The position numbers were made by a program, and so were the translations under genes. Below are positions 52,815-62,882 of a DNA stretch of 64,000 nucleotides, piece after piece. This stretch comes from Rickettsiella endosymbiont of Aleochara curtula (GTDB taxonomy: Bacteria > Pseudomonadota > Gammaproteobacteria > Diplorickettsiales > Diplorickettsiaceae). The stretch spans positions 1,366,001 to 1,430,000 of the forward strand of contig NZ_OZ034990.1 in NCBI RefSeq assembly GCF_964030935.1, in the 5' to 3' direction. Position 1 is the first letter of the stretch, and every line of letters starts with the position of its first letter. A model generated the notes under the pieces. The model worked only from the letters and a program-made list of their open reading frames with translations. It did no database searches and was not told the DNA's origin.

Positions 52815-55571
52815 TTAACTGACAAATGAATTTAATTGATTTTGTAATTTAGTATGGGTAGCAGTAAACTCCGCTAAACGTTGTCGTTCTTGGTCAATAA
52901 TTTCGGGCGGTGCTTTTTTCACAAAACCGGCATTTGCGAGTTTGGAATTAGCTCGTTCAATTTCTTTCTCTATTTTAATAATTTCTTTTTTCAAGCGCTG
53001 TATTTCAGCATCAGTGTCGATTAATCCTTGCATAGGGATTAGTAACTCTAAGTTCCCAACGATACCCATCGCATGCGTCGCATTTTTTTCTTTTTCAGCT
53101 ATCCAATTTATTGCATTAATTTTGGCCAGATTCATTATATCGTTTATAAAAATACGACTATTTTCGCGATCTTTCTCATTTCCTTTATAGAGTAGTAAAG
53201 GAATTTTTTTACCGGGTGCTATATTCATTTCGCTCCGCATTATGCGGATCGTATGCACGATAGTTTTTAACCAAGTTAAATCCTGCTCTGCAACAGCATC
53301 TTTTTTAGATTTATCAAACTGAGGGTAGCTTTGGATCATTAAGCTAGATCCTGTTTTCCCAGCCAAAGGAGCGATGCTTTGCCAAATTTCATCGGTAACA
53401 AAGGGCATTAAAGGATGTAGCAAGCGTAAACAAGCTTCTAACACGAAAATTAAGCATAACAAGGTTTCTTGAGATGCCGGCGAGTTTGTGTTAGCTAAAA
53501 TAGGTTTAGCAAGTTCAACATACCAATCACAATACTCATTCCAAATAAATTCATAAATACTTTGCGCCATCAGATCAAATCGATAATCTTGAAAATGCTT
53601 ATGCATGGCGGCAATGGTGTTTTGTAATAAAGAGTAAAAAGCGCGGTTAATAGGGAGGGTTAAATTTGCTAATGAATTTAAACTTTTTTGTTCTGTGGTA
53701 TGCATCAAAACAAAACGTGACGCATTCCAAAGTTTATTGCAAAAATTTCGGTAACCTTCGGTTCTATTTAAATCGAACCGTATGTCACGAGTGGGCGAAG
53801 CCAATGCGCAATATGTGAATCTTAAAGCATCGGTCCCTAAAGCAGGAATACCTTGTGGAAATTGTTGCCTAGTAGCGTGTTCAATTTTTTTGGCCATTTG
53901 TGGCTGCAATAAACCCTGAGTACGTTTTGCCAGTAAATTATCTAAGCTAATACCTAATATTACATCGAGAGGATCTAAAACGTTGCCTTTCGATTTTGAC
54001 ATTTTTTGACCTTCATGATCACGTATCAAGCCGGTAACATACACTTCTTTAAAGGGAACTTTACCGGTAAAATGCAATCCCAGCATTAACATACGCGCTA
54101 CCCAAAAAAAGATAATGTCAAATCCTGTAACTAAAACATTAGTCGGATAAAAAATTTCTAATTCTTTAGTAGATTGTGGCCAACCTAAAGTGACAAAAGG
54201 CCACAGTGCTGAGGAAAACCAAGTATCGAGCACATCTTCATCTTGTTTAAGAGTAACTTTAGGATCTAGGGAATATTGCTGACGAATATTTTTTTCATCT
54301 TTGCCCACATAAAATTGACCGTGTTCGTCATACCAGGCAGGAATTCTATGTCCCCACCAAAGCTGACGACTAATGCACCAATCTTCAATATTTTCTAGCC
54401 ATTGTAAACAAACCTTGCGCCAAGTTTCTGGAATAAAGTCAAGTTGTCCTTGATTAATCGCTGAAATAGCGGGTTTCGCCAAGGGTTGCATCGACATAAA
54501 CCATTGATCAGTAAGATAAGGTTCGATCACCGATCCTGAACGATCCCCACGCGGAATTTTTACCAGGTAAGCTTCTTTTTTTTCTAATAAACCAAGTTGT
54601 TCTAAATCTTTGATGACTTTTTTTCTTGCAGTAAAGCGTTCTAAACCGCGAAAATTTTCTGGCACCTGCTCATTAAGGTGTGCATTAGGTGTAAAAATAT
54701 TAATGCTAGTTAAATGATGTCTTTGTGCCGTTGCATAGTCATTAAAATCATGTGCGGGGGTGATCTTTACGCAACCACTTCCAAATGTGGGCTCTACTGA
54801 TGTATCGGCAATTATTGGAATAACACGGCCTGTCAATGGAAGTTTTATTTGTTTACCGATATAAGATTGATAGCGTGGATCATCGGGGTGTACTGCTACA
54901 GCGACATCGCCAAATAAGGTTTCGGGTCGAGTAGTGGCAACTAATAAAAAATCATCGCTATCTAGTAATGGATAGCGGATAGTCCATAAGTGGCCTTGTT
55001 CTTCTTGGTTGATAACTTCTAGGTCAGAAACCGCTGTTAAAAGTTCCGGATCCCAATTAACTAAACGTTTACCGCGATAAATTAAATTTTGCTCATATAA
55101 ATTAATAAATACTTTCTCTACTGCTGCTGAGAAATCAGCATCGCGCGTAAATCGCTCTCGTGTCCAGTCTATGGAGGCGCCCATATAACGTAATTGTTCT
55201 GTGATCATGCCTCCGGATTTCTTTTTCCATTCCCATATGGCTTCTACAAATATTTCACGTCCCATGTCATGTCGAGATTTTCCTTGAGCTAGCAATTGAC
55301 GTTCTACCACCATTTGCGTAGCAATTCCTGCATGATCAGTGCCCCCTTGCCACAAAACGTTTTTCCCACACATGCGTTGATATCTAATTAACGCATCCAT
55401 CAAAGTTACTTGAAAACCGTGACCCATATGCAAACTTCCCGTGACATTAGGCGGTGGAAGTACGATGCAGTAGGGTTCACCTTGGCCACTAGGTTGAAAA
55501 TAGGAATTCATCTCCCATTGTTTTCGCCAATGAGCTTCTATCTTTATTGAGTCATAATTTTTATTTATCAT
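52815..55571 (-). CDS. valS: Valyl-tRNA synthetase
   Basis: A 918-residue class I synthetase. HIGH-type motif is HMGHGF (near residue 48), the CP1 editing domain has TTRPETLFGDVAVAVHP, the KMSKS motif is QKMSKSKGN, and a C-terminal coiled coil (from about 850, IQRLKKEIIKIEKEIERA) is typical of ValS. It charges tRNA-Val. Its start overlaps the stop of holC by four bases (ATGA), the usual holC-valS order in gammaproteobacteria. Confidence 0.96.
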   Translation of the reverse strand: MINKNYDSIKIEAHWRKQWEMNSYFQPSGQGEPYCIVLPPPNVTGSLHMGHGFQVTLMDALIRYQRMCGKNVLWQGGTDHAGIATQMVVERQLLAQGKSRHDMGREIFVEAIWEWKKKSGGMITEQLRYMGASIDWTRERFTRDADFSAAVEKVFINLYEQNLIYRGKRLVNWDPELLTAVSDLEVINQEEQGHLWTIRYPLLDSDDFLLVATTRPETLFGDVAVAVHPDDPRYQSYIGKQIKLPLTGRVIPIIADTSVEPTFGSGCVKITPAHDFNDYATAQRHHLTSINIFTPNAHLNEQVPENFRGLERFTARKKVIKDLEQLGLLEKKEAYLVKIPRGDRSGSVIEPYLTDQWFMSMQPLAKPAISAINQGQLDFIPETWRKVCLQWLENIEDWCISRQLWWGHRIPAWYDEHGQFYVGKDEKNIRQQYSLDPKVTLKQDEDVLDTWFSSALWPFVTLGWPQSTKELEIFYPTNVLVTGFDIIFFWVARMLMLGLHFTGKVPFKEVYVTGLIRDHEGQKMSKSKGNVLDPLDVILGISLDNLLAKRTQGLLQPQMAKKIEHATRQQFPQGIPALGTDALRFTYCALASPTRDIRFDLNRTEGYRNFCNKLWNASRFVLMHTTEQKSLNSLANLTLPINRAFYSLLQNTIAAMHKHFQDYRFDLMAQSIYEFIWNEYCDWYVELAKPILANTNSPASQETLLCLIFVLEACLRLLHPLMPFVTDEIWQSIAPLAGKTGSSLMIQSYPQFDKSKKDAVAEQDLTWLKTIVHTIRIMRSEMNIAPGKKIPLLLYKGNEKDRENSRIFINDIMNLAKINAINWIAEKEKNATHAMGIVGNLELLIPMQGLIDTDAEIQRLKKEIIKIEKEIERANSKLANAGFVKKAPPEIIDQERQRLAEFTATHTKLQNQLNSFVS

Positions 55572-56014
55572 GATGGACTTATATTATGCGTGGTTACCTG
55601 GCAATTCTGTGCTTTATAAAATTTATATTTCTGGCGTGATTGATATTTATTTTCTTTTTGTTCCGATACAACTTCAATAATACGCGAGAACTCAGGAAAG
55701 TAGCTTGGAACTTCATGGCTGAGATTAAATAAAATCTCGGCGTCTAGTTCACTGGGTTTATCGATGGCAATATTAACAGGTAACATCGGGTCGAAGGCTG
55801 AATTAATTCCTAAGTAGCAATGAGGAATAAAACTAATATCACGAAAGGTCCAAAGTATTTCATCTAAACGTTGCCCTTCCTCATCCAAATTAACCTTTAT
55901 ATAAATTCTTTTTTGCAGAAGATAGGCTTTATCGACTAAGCGGCAGATAAAGCGGTAAACATCTTCTTGCGCAAGTGTATTTAATAAATAAAAGTCAACA
56001 GTTGGATTTGGCAT
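55568..56014 (-). CDS. holC: DNA polymerase III chi subunit
   Basis: A 148-residue protein of the HolC family: VDFYLLNTLAQEDVYRFICRLVDKAY at the N-terminus, then LDEILWTFRDISFIPHCYLG, the conserved part contacting psi and SSB. It is part of the clamp-loader complex. It overlaps valS by four bases, which confirms the identity by context. Confidence 0.9.
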   Translation of the reverse strand: MPNPTVDFYLLNTLAQEDVYRFICRLVDKAYLLQKRIYIKVNLDEEGQRLDEILWTFRDISFIPHCYLGINSAFDPMLPVNIAIDKPSELDAEILFNLSHEVPSYFPEFSRIIEVVSEQKENKYQSRQKYKFYKAQNCQVTTHNISPS

Positions 56015-56033
56015 ATGATTTATAAGGTATAGG

Positions 56034-56606
56034 TTAAGATGAATAATCTTCAGGATTATTGTCTGTTAGAGTTTGTTTAGTGTGTATAGGCTTGGTGTTG
56101 GACTTTTTCGTTGCGGCTAACATTCCGGGGTCACGTGCTTTTTCGGCGAGTTCATTGAAGGGATGTATTTTGGCATATTGGATAATCTGATAGGCATAAG
56201 GTAATCCTTTTTGAAGATTTTTGGTTTTATATAATGAAAGCGCGCAAGACTGAATATCCAATCTCGGATTATTAGCCGCTAAGGATTGGCATTGTAAGCG
56301 TAATTTTTCTAAAATTTGTGTCGCAACAACCAAGTTTTTGCAAGGTCTAAATAAATCGGAGGCATGAGCGCCAATTTCTGGAAGCCATCGACTAGAAATC
56401 TGCATCAAGCCAATATCTAGGTTTTTCCCTGATGCGATTTGAGTACTTGTAAACTTTACGGCGGCTGGTATCGTTTTGAAGGTCTTAGTATCGCCTTCAA
56501 CAGTAACGACGAGTGGATTATTTTGTGTTCCGGTTTGTATCATGGCATAGGGAATAGAGTTGTCAGTATATAGACTGCAAGCTAAAACTAGTGTTACTAA
56601 ATCCAT
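56034..56606 (-). CDS. VirB1-like lytic transglycosylase homologue lacking the catalytic glutamate
   Basis: A 190-residue protein of the VirB1/SLT-like fold. The second half of the domain is clear: SGKNLDIGLMQISSRWLPEIG corresponds to the NxGLMQI-type substrate-binding strand, and CKNLVVATQILEKL to the following helix. Where active enzymes have a catalytic ES after the first helix, this protein reads MIQTGTQNNP, with no acidic residue. It may bind but not cleave peptidoglycan. No cleavable signal peptide is obvious, though the N-terminus is hydrophobic. It is 19 bp upstream of holC; no secretion genes are adjacent. Confidence 0.65.
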   Translation of the reverse strand: MDLVTLVLACSLYTDNSIPYAMIQTGTQNNPLVVTVEGDTKTFKTIPAAVKFTSTQIASGKNLDIGLMQISSRWLPEIGAHASDLFRPCKNLVVATQILEKLRLQCQSLAANNPRLDIQSCALSLYKTKNLQKGLPYAYQIIQYAKIHPFNELAEKARDPGMLAATKKSNTKPIHTKQTLTDNNPEDYSS

Positions 56607-56623
56607 GATGATGCCCCAATCAG

Positions 56624-56713
56624 TATACTCTTCACGCTGGAATTCTTATCTAAGTGCCACTCAATTTGGAATTCTCTTTGCAGCACTTGTCAAAAATCGC
56701 ATTGCTGAGTATA
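56624..56713 (-). repeat. TATACTC-family repeat, inverted diverged copy
   Basis: On the minus strand it starts TATACTCAGCAATGCGATTT, matching the left end of the copy at 25507, and ends CGTGAAGAGTATA, matching its right end. The 90-bp element keeps a small central GAG-AATT-CCA-AATT-GAG hairpin in place of the longer module. It sits in the 241-bp gap between hinT and the VirB1-like gene; the rest of that gap holds no gene. Confidence 0.7.
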
Positions 56714-56847
56714 TAAAATAAGTTGTTTTCTTAAATAAGAAATATACCCAGGCTTGCCTTTGCTTGGCAAGAGATTTGCGAAAATAAAGACCTAACCAAT
56801 AGCTGAAAGACGCTAAGATAAGGTATTTTTTGAGTAAAAACTTACTG

Positions 56848-57189
56848 CTAACCCGGGGGCCAACGCAGTGCGCGCCCCCCTAGTAGATGTAAATGTAAAT
56901 GAAAAACCTCTTGGCCGCCATCCTTATTACAATTGAAAACAGTTCGATACCCGGCTTGCGCAATACGAGCTTTTTTAGCTAAATGACGTGCGACTTGCAT
57001 GATGTTACCTGCCAGCAGCGTATCATCTTCTGTCAGATCATTTAGCGTAGCGATATGTTTTTTGGGCAGAATTAATTGATGAACAGGGGCACGTGGATGC
57101 CTATCATTAAAAGCAATGATAGCTTGGTCTTCATAAACAATATCAGCAGGAAGCTCTTTTTTAATGATTTTACAAAAAATACAATCCAT
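56848..57189 (-). CDS. hinT: HIT-family purine nucleoside phosphoramidase HinT
   Basis: A 113-residue protein with the histidine triad HLHLHLLGG near the C-terminus and the N-terminal DCIFCKIIKKELPADIVYED typical of HinT, including the CxxC zinc-like pair. It hydrolyses AMP-lysine and related phosphoramidates. It is divergent from ppa with a 77-bp gap that must hold both promoters. Confidence 0.93.
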   Translation of the reverse strand: MDCIFCKIIKKELPADIVYEDQAIIAFNDRHPRAPVHQLILPKKHIATLNDLTEDDTLLAGNIMQVARHLAKKARIAQAGYRTVFNCNKDGGQEVFHLHLHLLGGRALRWPPG

Positions 57190-57266
57190 GATGCCTGGGC
57201 TGGCCTAAGTCAAGTAGTTGATTTATTATTATGCTTTAAAAATAGAATTTTAGGAAATATAAAATT

Positions 57267-57797
57267 ATGAATGCGCTGGTAAAATTAGGTCCAGGTAAAA
57301 AAGTCCCCGATGAAATAAATGTGGTGATAGAAATCCCTAGCCATAGTGATCCGATTAAATATGAGGTTGATAAAGAAACAGGTGCGCTACGCGTGGATCG
57401 CTTTTTAGGGACAGCAATGTACTATCCTTGTAATTACGGTTATGTACCTTCTACTTTATCAGAAGATGGTGACCCCGTTGATGTGTTGGTAATAGCGCCA
57501 TTCCCATTGTTAATAGGCTGTGTGATTTGTTGTAGACCGATTGGTATGTTAAAAATGGAAGATGAATCAGGTGTCGATGCTAAAATTTTAGCGGTGCCTA
57601 TCGATAAGTTATCCTCCTTGTATCACCAAATAAAAACTTGGCAAGACTTACCGGATCAACTTACACAAAGTATCCAACATTTTTTTGAGCATTATAAAGA
57701 CTTAGAACCTGGAAAGTGGGTTAAAGTCACAGGTTGGGTAGGGCCTGATCAAGCAAGAGTTGAAATTACTGCGAGTATGGAGCGATATAAAGAATAG
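57267..57797 (+). CDS. ppa: Inorganic pyrophosphatase
   Basis: A 176-residue soluble family I pyrophosphatase. The signature DGDPVDVLV with its metal-binding aspartates is intact, along with [35 protein letters not shown]. It removes pyrophosphate from biosynthetic reactions. AGGAAAT precedes the ATG. The end is followed by a weak AAAAACT/AGTTTTT hairpin near 57826-57850. Confidence 0.95.
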   Translation: MNALVKLGPGKKVPDEINVVIEIPSHSDPIKYEVDKETGALRVDRFLGTAMYYPCNYGYVPSTLSEDGDPVDVLVIAPFPLLIGCVICCRPIGMLKMEDESGVDAKILAVPIDKLSSLYHQIKTWQDLPDQLTQSIQHFFEHYKDLEPGKWVKVTGWVGPDQARVEITASMERYKE

Positions 57798-57944
57798 TTA
57801 TACTATCTTTAATTATTTAAAAACTAATAATAAAGTTTTTAACTTCCTTTGGTTAATAAACCTAATTAATTTTAGCAAAAATATCGCTTGAAACTGCTTG
57901 CGTTAAAATGAGACACTTTAATTTGTAGTTGGCAATTAAAGTGC

Positions 57945-59186
57945 ATGCTCATGGATTTGACATTGGATGAAATAGGATATTGGTTAGCGCTTTACACCGT
58001 TCCGCGCTGTGGTTTAAACACGGTTTCGATGCTCTTAAAAAGGTTTGCTAACCCAAAAGAAATTTTATTAGCCTCGTACCAAGAATTGCTTAATACGGGC
58101 GTCAGTCCAATTCTAGCTAGTAACTTGCAAAAACCAGATTGGAAAAGTGTAGAGCTTAGCTTACGTTGGGTAGAACAACCTCAAAGACATATTTTACATT
58201 GGGGGGATTTGCGTTATCCAGCATTATTGCGTGAAATTTCTTCTCCACCGTTGATTTTATTTATTGTGGGCGAGTTGTCTCTTTTGCAGCAACAAACTTT
58301 GGCCGTAGTCGGTGCTCGCAATCCTACATTTTCAGGCTTAGAAATTGCCCATCAAATCGCTCATGAATTAAGTGATCAGGGATTTGTTATTATCAGTGGC
58401 TTGGCGAGAGGTATTGATGGTGCTGCACATCAAGGCGCTTTGTTAAGAAACGGTTCAACCATTGCTGTATTAGGTAGTGGACTTGAATATATTTACCCAG
58501 CTTGTCATCAAACCTTAGCCATGGATATAGTGGAAAAAAGAGGAACGCTGATCTCTGAATTTTTTCCATACGCTTCACCCAAGGCAGAATATTTTCCTAG
58601 AAGAAATAGGATAATTAGTGGTTTAAGCCTAGGTGTTATTGTGATAGAAGCATCGCTACGGAGCGGGTCATTAATAAGTGCTCGTTATGCCTTGGAACAA
58701 GGTCGAGAGGTATTTGCTGTTCCAGGTTCTATCCGCAATCCCTTAAGTCAAGGCTGCCATGCCTTATTAAAAGAAGGAGCTACTCTGGTGGAGACCTATC
58801 AGGATATTACACAAGCGCTTTCATTTTTACCGAAACTGGCTCATAGTTGGGCTGATGAAGTCGCATCGACTAAGTCCCATAATGCGGGGGATTTTGTTAA
58901 CAAAAAGGAGACTGAAGGGATACTTTATGCTAATCAGAATGCTAATCTGGAGGGCGTTCTCAATCATGAGGTCCCGCAAAGCCAACCGACTCAACTAAAA
59001 AAGGATCTATGTGGACTTGATTCGCAGGATACAAAGCTTGTAGAGTGCCTTGGATTTGAAACGACAAGTATCGATATATTGATGGCGAGAACTGGCTTAA
59101 CTATCGATAAATTGCTAGCTCGTTTGTCGACACTGCAATTACAAGGGTATATAGACGTGGTTCCTGGGGGCTACGTGAGGAAATAA
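57945..59186 (+). CDS. dprA: DNA-processing protein DprA (Smf)
   Basis: A 413-residue protein that loads RecA on incoming single-stranded DNA during transformation. The N-terminal helical domain is followed by the Rossmann-like core (VVGARNPTFSGLEIAHQI, SGLARGIDGAAHQGAL, FPRRNRIISGLS) and, after a variable linker (about 285-345), a C-terminal winged helix (TSIDILMARTGLTIDKLLARLSTLQLQGYI). ATG 57945 or Met3 could be the start. topA follows one base after the stop. The smg gene usually between them in other gammaproteobacteria is missing. Confidence 0.94.
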   Translation: MLMDLTLDEIGYWLALYTVPRCGLNTVSMLLKRFANPKEILLASYQELLNTGVSPILASNLQKPDWKSVELSLRWVEQPQRHILHWGDLRYPALLREISSPPLILFIVGELSLLQQQTLAVVGARNPTFSGLEIAHQIAHELSDQGFVIISGLARGIDGAAHQGALLRNGSTIAVLGSGLEYIYPACHQTLAMDIVEKRGTLISEFFPYASPKAEYFPRRNRIISGLSLGVIVIEASLRSGSLISARYALEQGREVFAVPGSIRNPLSQGCHALLKEGATLVETYQDITQALSFLPKLAHSWADEVASTKSHNAGDFVNKKETEGILYANQNANLEGVLNHEVPQSQPTQLKKDLCGLDSQDTKLVECLGFETTSIDILMARTGLTIDKLLARLSTLQLQGYIDVVPGGYVRK

Positions 59187-59187
59187 A

Positions 59188-61509
59188 ATGGCAAAAAATC
59201 TATTGATTGTAGAATCGCCCGCTAAGGCTAAAACAATCAAAAAATATTTAGGTAAAGACTTTGAAGTGTTGGCTTCCTATGGCCATGTTCGCGACCTGAT
59301 ACCTAAAGAGGGCGCTGTGAATCCAGATCAGGGTTTTGCTATGCAATATGCTCTGATTGAAAAGAATGCCAAACATATGGATATGATTATTAAGGCTTTT
59401 AAGAATGCCGATGCATTATATCTTGCGACTGATCCGGATCGTGAAGGAGAAGCCATCGCTTGGCATATTTACGAAATTCTAAAGCAAAAAAAATTGCTAA
59501 AAAATAAGCCGACTTATCGAGTAGTATTTCACGAAATAACAAAATCAGCAGTTAATGCAGCGGTGGCAAATCCACGTCATATTGCTATGGATTTGGTAAA
59601 TGCACAACAAGCACGTCGAGCATTGGATTATTTGGTCGGTTTTACGCTATCGCCTTTACTATGGAAAAAAGTTCGTCGCGGTTTGTCTGCAGGTCGTGTT
59701 CAAAGTCCCGCCTTACGATTAATCGTTGAACGTGAAGAAGAAATCGAAGCTTTTAAATCTCAAGAATATTGGACAATCACGGCTAATAATAAGTCGGATG
59801 AAAAACTTTTTGTGGCGCGTTTAATCCAATATCAGCAAGAAAAGCTTAATCAATTTAGTATTACTACCGAAGAGCAAGCCACTGCCATCAAAGAAAATTT
59901 GCAACAACTGGCACAGGGTTATTTACAGGTTATTAATGTTGAGAAAAAGCAACGTAAACGCAATCCTGCGGCGCCTTTTACCACATCGACTTTGCAGCAG
60001 GAAGCCGGCCGAAAATTAGGATATACAGCCCAGCGAACCATGCGTCTTGCGCAACAGCTCTATGAAGGTGTTGATGTTGGTGAAGGTTTAGTGGGGTTGA
60101 TTACTTATATGCGAACGGATTCTGTGCATTTATCCAACGAGGCTATAATATCGATACGTGAACTTATCGTGCAACGTTATGGGGAGAAGGATTTACCCGA
60201 AGCTCCTCGACATTTTCGTACTAAAAGTCGTAATGCACAAGAAGCACATGAAGCTATTCGGCCGACCCACGTAGAATTTTCACCTGAGGAGCTTAAAAAA
60301 CATTTAAGCCCTGACCAATTTAGATTATATGAGCTTATTTGGAAACGTGCAGTAGCCTCGCAGATGATGCATGCCACCATTGACACGGTTGCTGTCGATT
60401 TAAGTGCAAAAGCAGCTAAAGATCATTGTTTTCGAGCCAACGGATCGACTATCGTGCATGCGGGTTTTATGGCAGTTTATTTAGAAAGCTATGATGATAG
60501 CAAGTCTAAATCAGATGATGATAGAGCAAAATCCGAAGAAGAAAGTATGTTGCCACCCTTAAAGATAGGCGATCAAGTTAATCTTATGGATATTAGTGCC
60601 GATCAACATTTTACTGAACCACCTCCACGTTATAGTGAAGCAAGTTTGGTCAAGGCGCTAGAAGAACGAGATATTGGTCGGCCTTCAACCTATGTGCCTA
60701 TTATTTCAACCTTACAACAAAGAGAATATGTCACGCTCGATCAAAAAAGATTTAAACCGACTGACGTCGGTAGGATAGTGAATAAATTTCTTACGCGTTA
60801 TTTTATGCAATATGTTGATTATGCATTTACGGCGCGATTAGAGGATGAGCTTGATCAAATTTCTAGGGGAGAGAAAGAATGGATCCCTTTACTACAAGAT
60901 TTTTGGACACCATTTAAAACATTGATTGAGACCACTGAGGAAACGGTACAACGAAAAGATGTAACTCAAGAAGCGTTAGATGAAGCTTGTCCTAAATGTG
61001 GTAAAACCTTATCAATACGTTTAGGTAAGCGCGGTAGATTTATTGGTTGTTCAGGATATCCAGAGTGTGATTACACGCGAAATATGGAAGGAGAAGTTAC
61101 TACAGTAAGTGAGCCTGAGGTTGTACAAGATCGTTTATGTCCTGATTGTGGGCATGCTTTACATATAAAGATTGGTCGTTATGGGAAGTTTATAGGTTGT
61201 AGTAACTATCCTAAATGCAAGCATATTGAGCCTTTAGAAAAACCAGCAGATACAGGAATAGAATGTCCCGAATGCCATAAAGGCACATTGCTTAAGCGCA
61301 AATCTAGGTATGGTAAAATTTTCTTTTCTTGTTCTACGTATCCTACTTGCACGTACGCAGTGTGGAATGAGCCTATCGAACAAGCCTGCCCGCGTTGTGC
61401 TTGGCCAGTGATGACGATTAAAACAACCAAACGTCGAGGAACTGAAAAAGTTTGTCCTCGTAAGGAGTGTGGGTATGCTGAACCTATGTCAGAAGCTGCA
61501 GAAAGATAG
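59188..61509 (+). CDS. topA: DNA topoisomerase I
   Basis: A 773-residue type IA topoisomerase relaxing negative supercoils. The Toprim start is LLIVESPAKAKTIKKYLG with the DPDREGEA acidic motif, and the active tyrosine is in GLITYMRTDS (near residue 310). Four C-terminal zinc-ribbon units follow from about residue 595 (CPKCGK, CPDCGH, CPECHK, CPRCAW). It is translationally coupled to dprA with a 1-bp gap. Confidence 0.96.
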   Translation: MAKNLLIVESPAKAKTIKKYLGKDFEVLASYGHVRDLIPKEGAVNPDQGFAMQYALIEKNAKHMDMIIKAFKNADALYLATDPDREGEAIAWHIYEILKQKKLLKNKPTYRVVFHEITKSAVNAAVANPRHIAMDLVNAQQARRALDYLVGFTLSPLLWKKVRRGLSAGRVQSPALRLIVEREEEIEAFKSQEYWTITANNKSDEKLFVARLIQYQQEKLNQFSITTEEQATAIKENLQQLAQGYLQVINVEKKQRKRNPAAPFTTSTLQQEAGRKLGYTAQRTMRLAQQLYEGVDVGEGLVGLITYMRTDSVHLSNEAIISIRELIVQRYGEKDLPEAPRHFRTKSRNAQEAHEAIRPTHVEFSPEELKKHLSPDQFRLYELIWKRAVASQMMHATIDTVAVDLSAKAAKDHCFRANGSTIVHAGFMAVYLESYDDSKSKSDDDRAKSEEESMLPPLKIGDQVNLMDISADQHFTEPPPRYSEASLVKALEERDIGRPSTYVPIISTLQQREYVTLDQKRFKPTDVGRIVNKFLTRYFMQYVDYAFTARLEDELDQISRGEKEWIPLLQDFWTPFKTLIETTEETVQRKDVTQEALDEACPKCGKTLSIRLGKRGRFIGCSGYPECDYTRNMEGEVTTVSEPEVVQDRLCPDCGHALHIKIGRYGKFIGCSNYPKCKHIEPLEKPADTGIECPECHKGTLLKRKSRYGKIFFSCSTYPTCTYAVWNEPIEQACPRCAWPVMTIKTTKRRGTEKVCPRKECGYAEPMSEAAER

Positions 61510-61543
61510 ATGATCTGCATGCTACAACTTAATTAATAAGCTC

Positions 61544-61617
61544 GTCATGGCGAGGCCGAGACGTTAGCGAGGCCGTGGCCATCCATGGATTGCCACGCAC
61601 TACGGCGCTCGCAATGA
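61544..61617 (-). repeat. GTCATTGCGAG-type palindromic repeat, copy 3
   Basis: On the minus strand it reads CATTGCGAGCGCC-GTA-GTGCG-TGGCAATCC, then ends in CCTCGCCATGAC. It is a close relative of the copies at 22624-22705 and 34497-34570, in the opposite direction. It fills most of the gap between topA and xseA. Confidence 0.75.
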
Positions 61618-61659
61618 GGAAAAATGCTTTAGGTTTAATAGAGGCTGAAGCAAAAAAAG

Positions 61660-62853
61660 CTAAAATTTTGCTTTAACTTCACAAAGTAATTCACCTTTGG
61701 CAAGCCTAGTAATAATTTCCTGACCCGGTTTTATTTCCTGGCTATCACGCAGGATTTTTTTGCTTGCAGCATCACTTACTATTGCATATCCACGGGCCAA
61801 ACTAGCTAAAGGGCTTATGGCTTGCAATGTACGAGACAAACCCAAGAGCTTTTGCTGACGTATTTGTAATTGGTTTTTTATACTTAAATTGAGGCGCTGG
61901 GTTAATTCATCACAATGCTGAAATCCATCTTGTAATCGTTGCTGGGGATGACGTAAGCGTTTGGTTAGATTTTCTAGATTATGCTGATAACTTTTTAATA
62001 AGTATTGGATAGTTTTAATGAGATGCTGGAAGATTTTATCTAATTGCTGTTGGTATTCATGTCTATCAGGGCTCGCCAATTGTGCGGCCATAGTGGGCGT
62101 AGCTGCACGCACATCAGCAACAAAATCGGCAATAGTAAAATCTGTTTCATGCCCAATAGCACTTATAAGTGGTAATTCACTTTTAAAAATTGCTCTCGCC
62201 ACGTTTTCTTCGTTAAAAGGCCATAGATCTTCCAATGATCCTCCGCCCCGAGCCAAAATTAAAGTTTCACATTCCTTACGTTGATTCGCGGTGTTTATCT
62301 GTCGCACAATTTGTGCTGAGGCACTTTTTCCCTGAACTAAAGAAGGGTATACAATGATATTAATGGCTGGAAAACGATGCTTAAGAACAATGCAGATATC
62401 GCGTAATGCAGCACCTGTTTCTGAACTAATTACGCCTATTGTGCTAGGAAACTTAGGTAGGGGTTTTTTATGTTTTGGATCAAATAAGCCTTCTGCGGCA
62501 AGTTGACTTTTTAATTTTTCGAACGCTTTACGTAAAGCTCCTTCACCCGCAGGTTCAAATTGGTCAACGATTAATTGAAACTCTCCACGCGCTGGATACA
62601 GGGAAATTTTGGCACGAGCTAAGATTTGCATACCATTTTTTGGTTGACTGTCTTTATAACGTTGTCGACCATTGAAAAGTGCACAGCGTACTTGAGCATT
62701 TTTATCTTTTAAAGAAAAATACCAATGCCCAGAACTAGGACTGGCGAAATTAGAAATTTCACCTTCTACCCAAATAGGTAAAAATGCATCTTCTAATAGA
62801 TCTTGAACCATTTGATTGAGTTCGGAGATGCTATAAATTGTTTCTTTAGACAT
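61660..62853 (-). CDS. xseA: Exodeoxyribonuclease VII large subunit
   Basis: A 397-residue protein. The N-terminal OB domain (IWVEGEISNFASPSSGHWYFSLKD) binds DNA; the catalytic part has GVISSETGAALRDI, ILARGGGSLEDLWPFNEE and SAIGHETDFTIADFVADVRAATPT, all typical of XseA. A coiled coil and a C-terminal SLARGYAIV segment follow. It degrades single-stranded DNA with XseB. It is about 50 residues shorter than the E. coli enzyme, mostly in the coiled coil. The gene starts 30 bp before a 144-bp palindromic element. Confidence 0.94.
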   Translation of the reverse strand: MSKETIYSISELNQMVQDLLEDAFLPIWVEGEISNFASPSSGHWYFSLKDKNAQVRCALFNGRQRYKDSQPKNGMQILARAKISLYPARGEFQLIVDQFEPAGEGALRKAFEKLKSQLAAEGLFDPKHKKPLPKFPSTIGVISSETGAALRDICIVLKHRFPAINIIVYPSLVQGKSASAQIVRQINTANQRKECETLILARGGGSLEDLWPFNEENVARAIFKSELPLISAIGHETDFTIADFVADVRAATPTMAAQLASPDRHEYQQQLDKIFQHLIKTIQYLLKSYQHNLENLTKRLRHPQQRLQDGFQHCDELTQRLNLSIKNQLQIRQQKLLGLSRTLQAISPLASLARGYAIVSDAASKKILRDSQEIKPGQEIITRLAKGELLCEVKAKF

Positions 62854-62882
62854 ATACCGTAAATCCAGTCAGATGAATAAAT

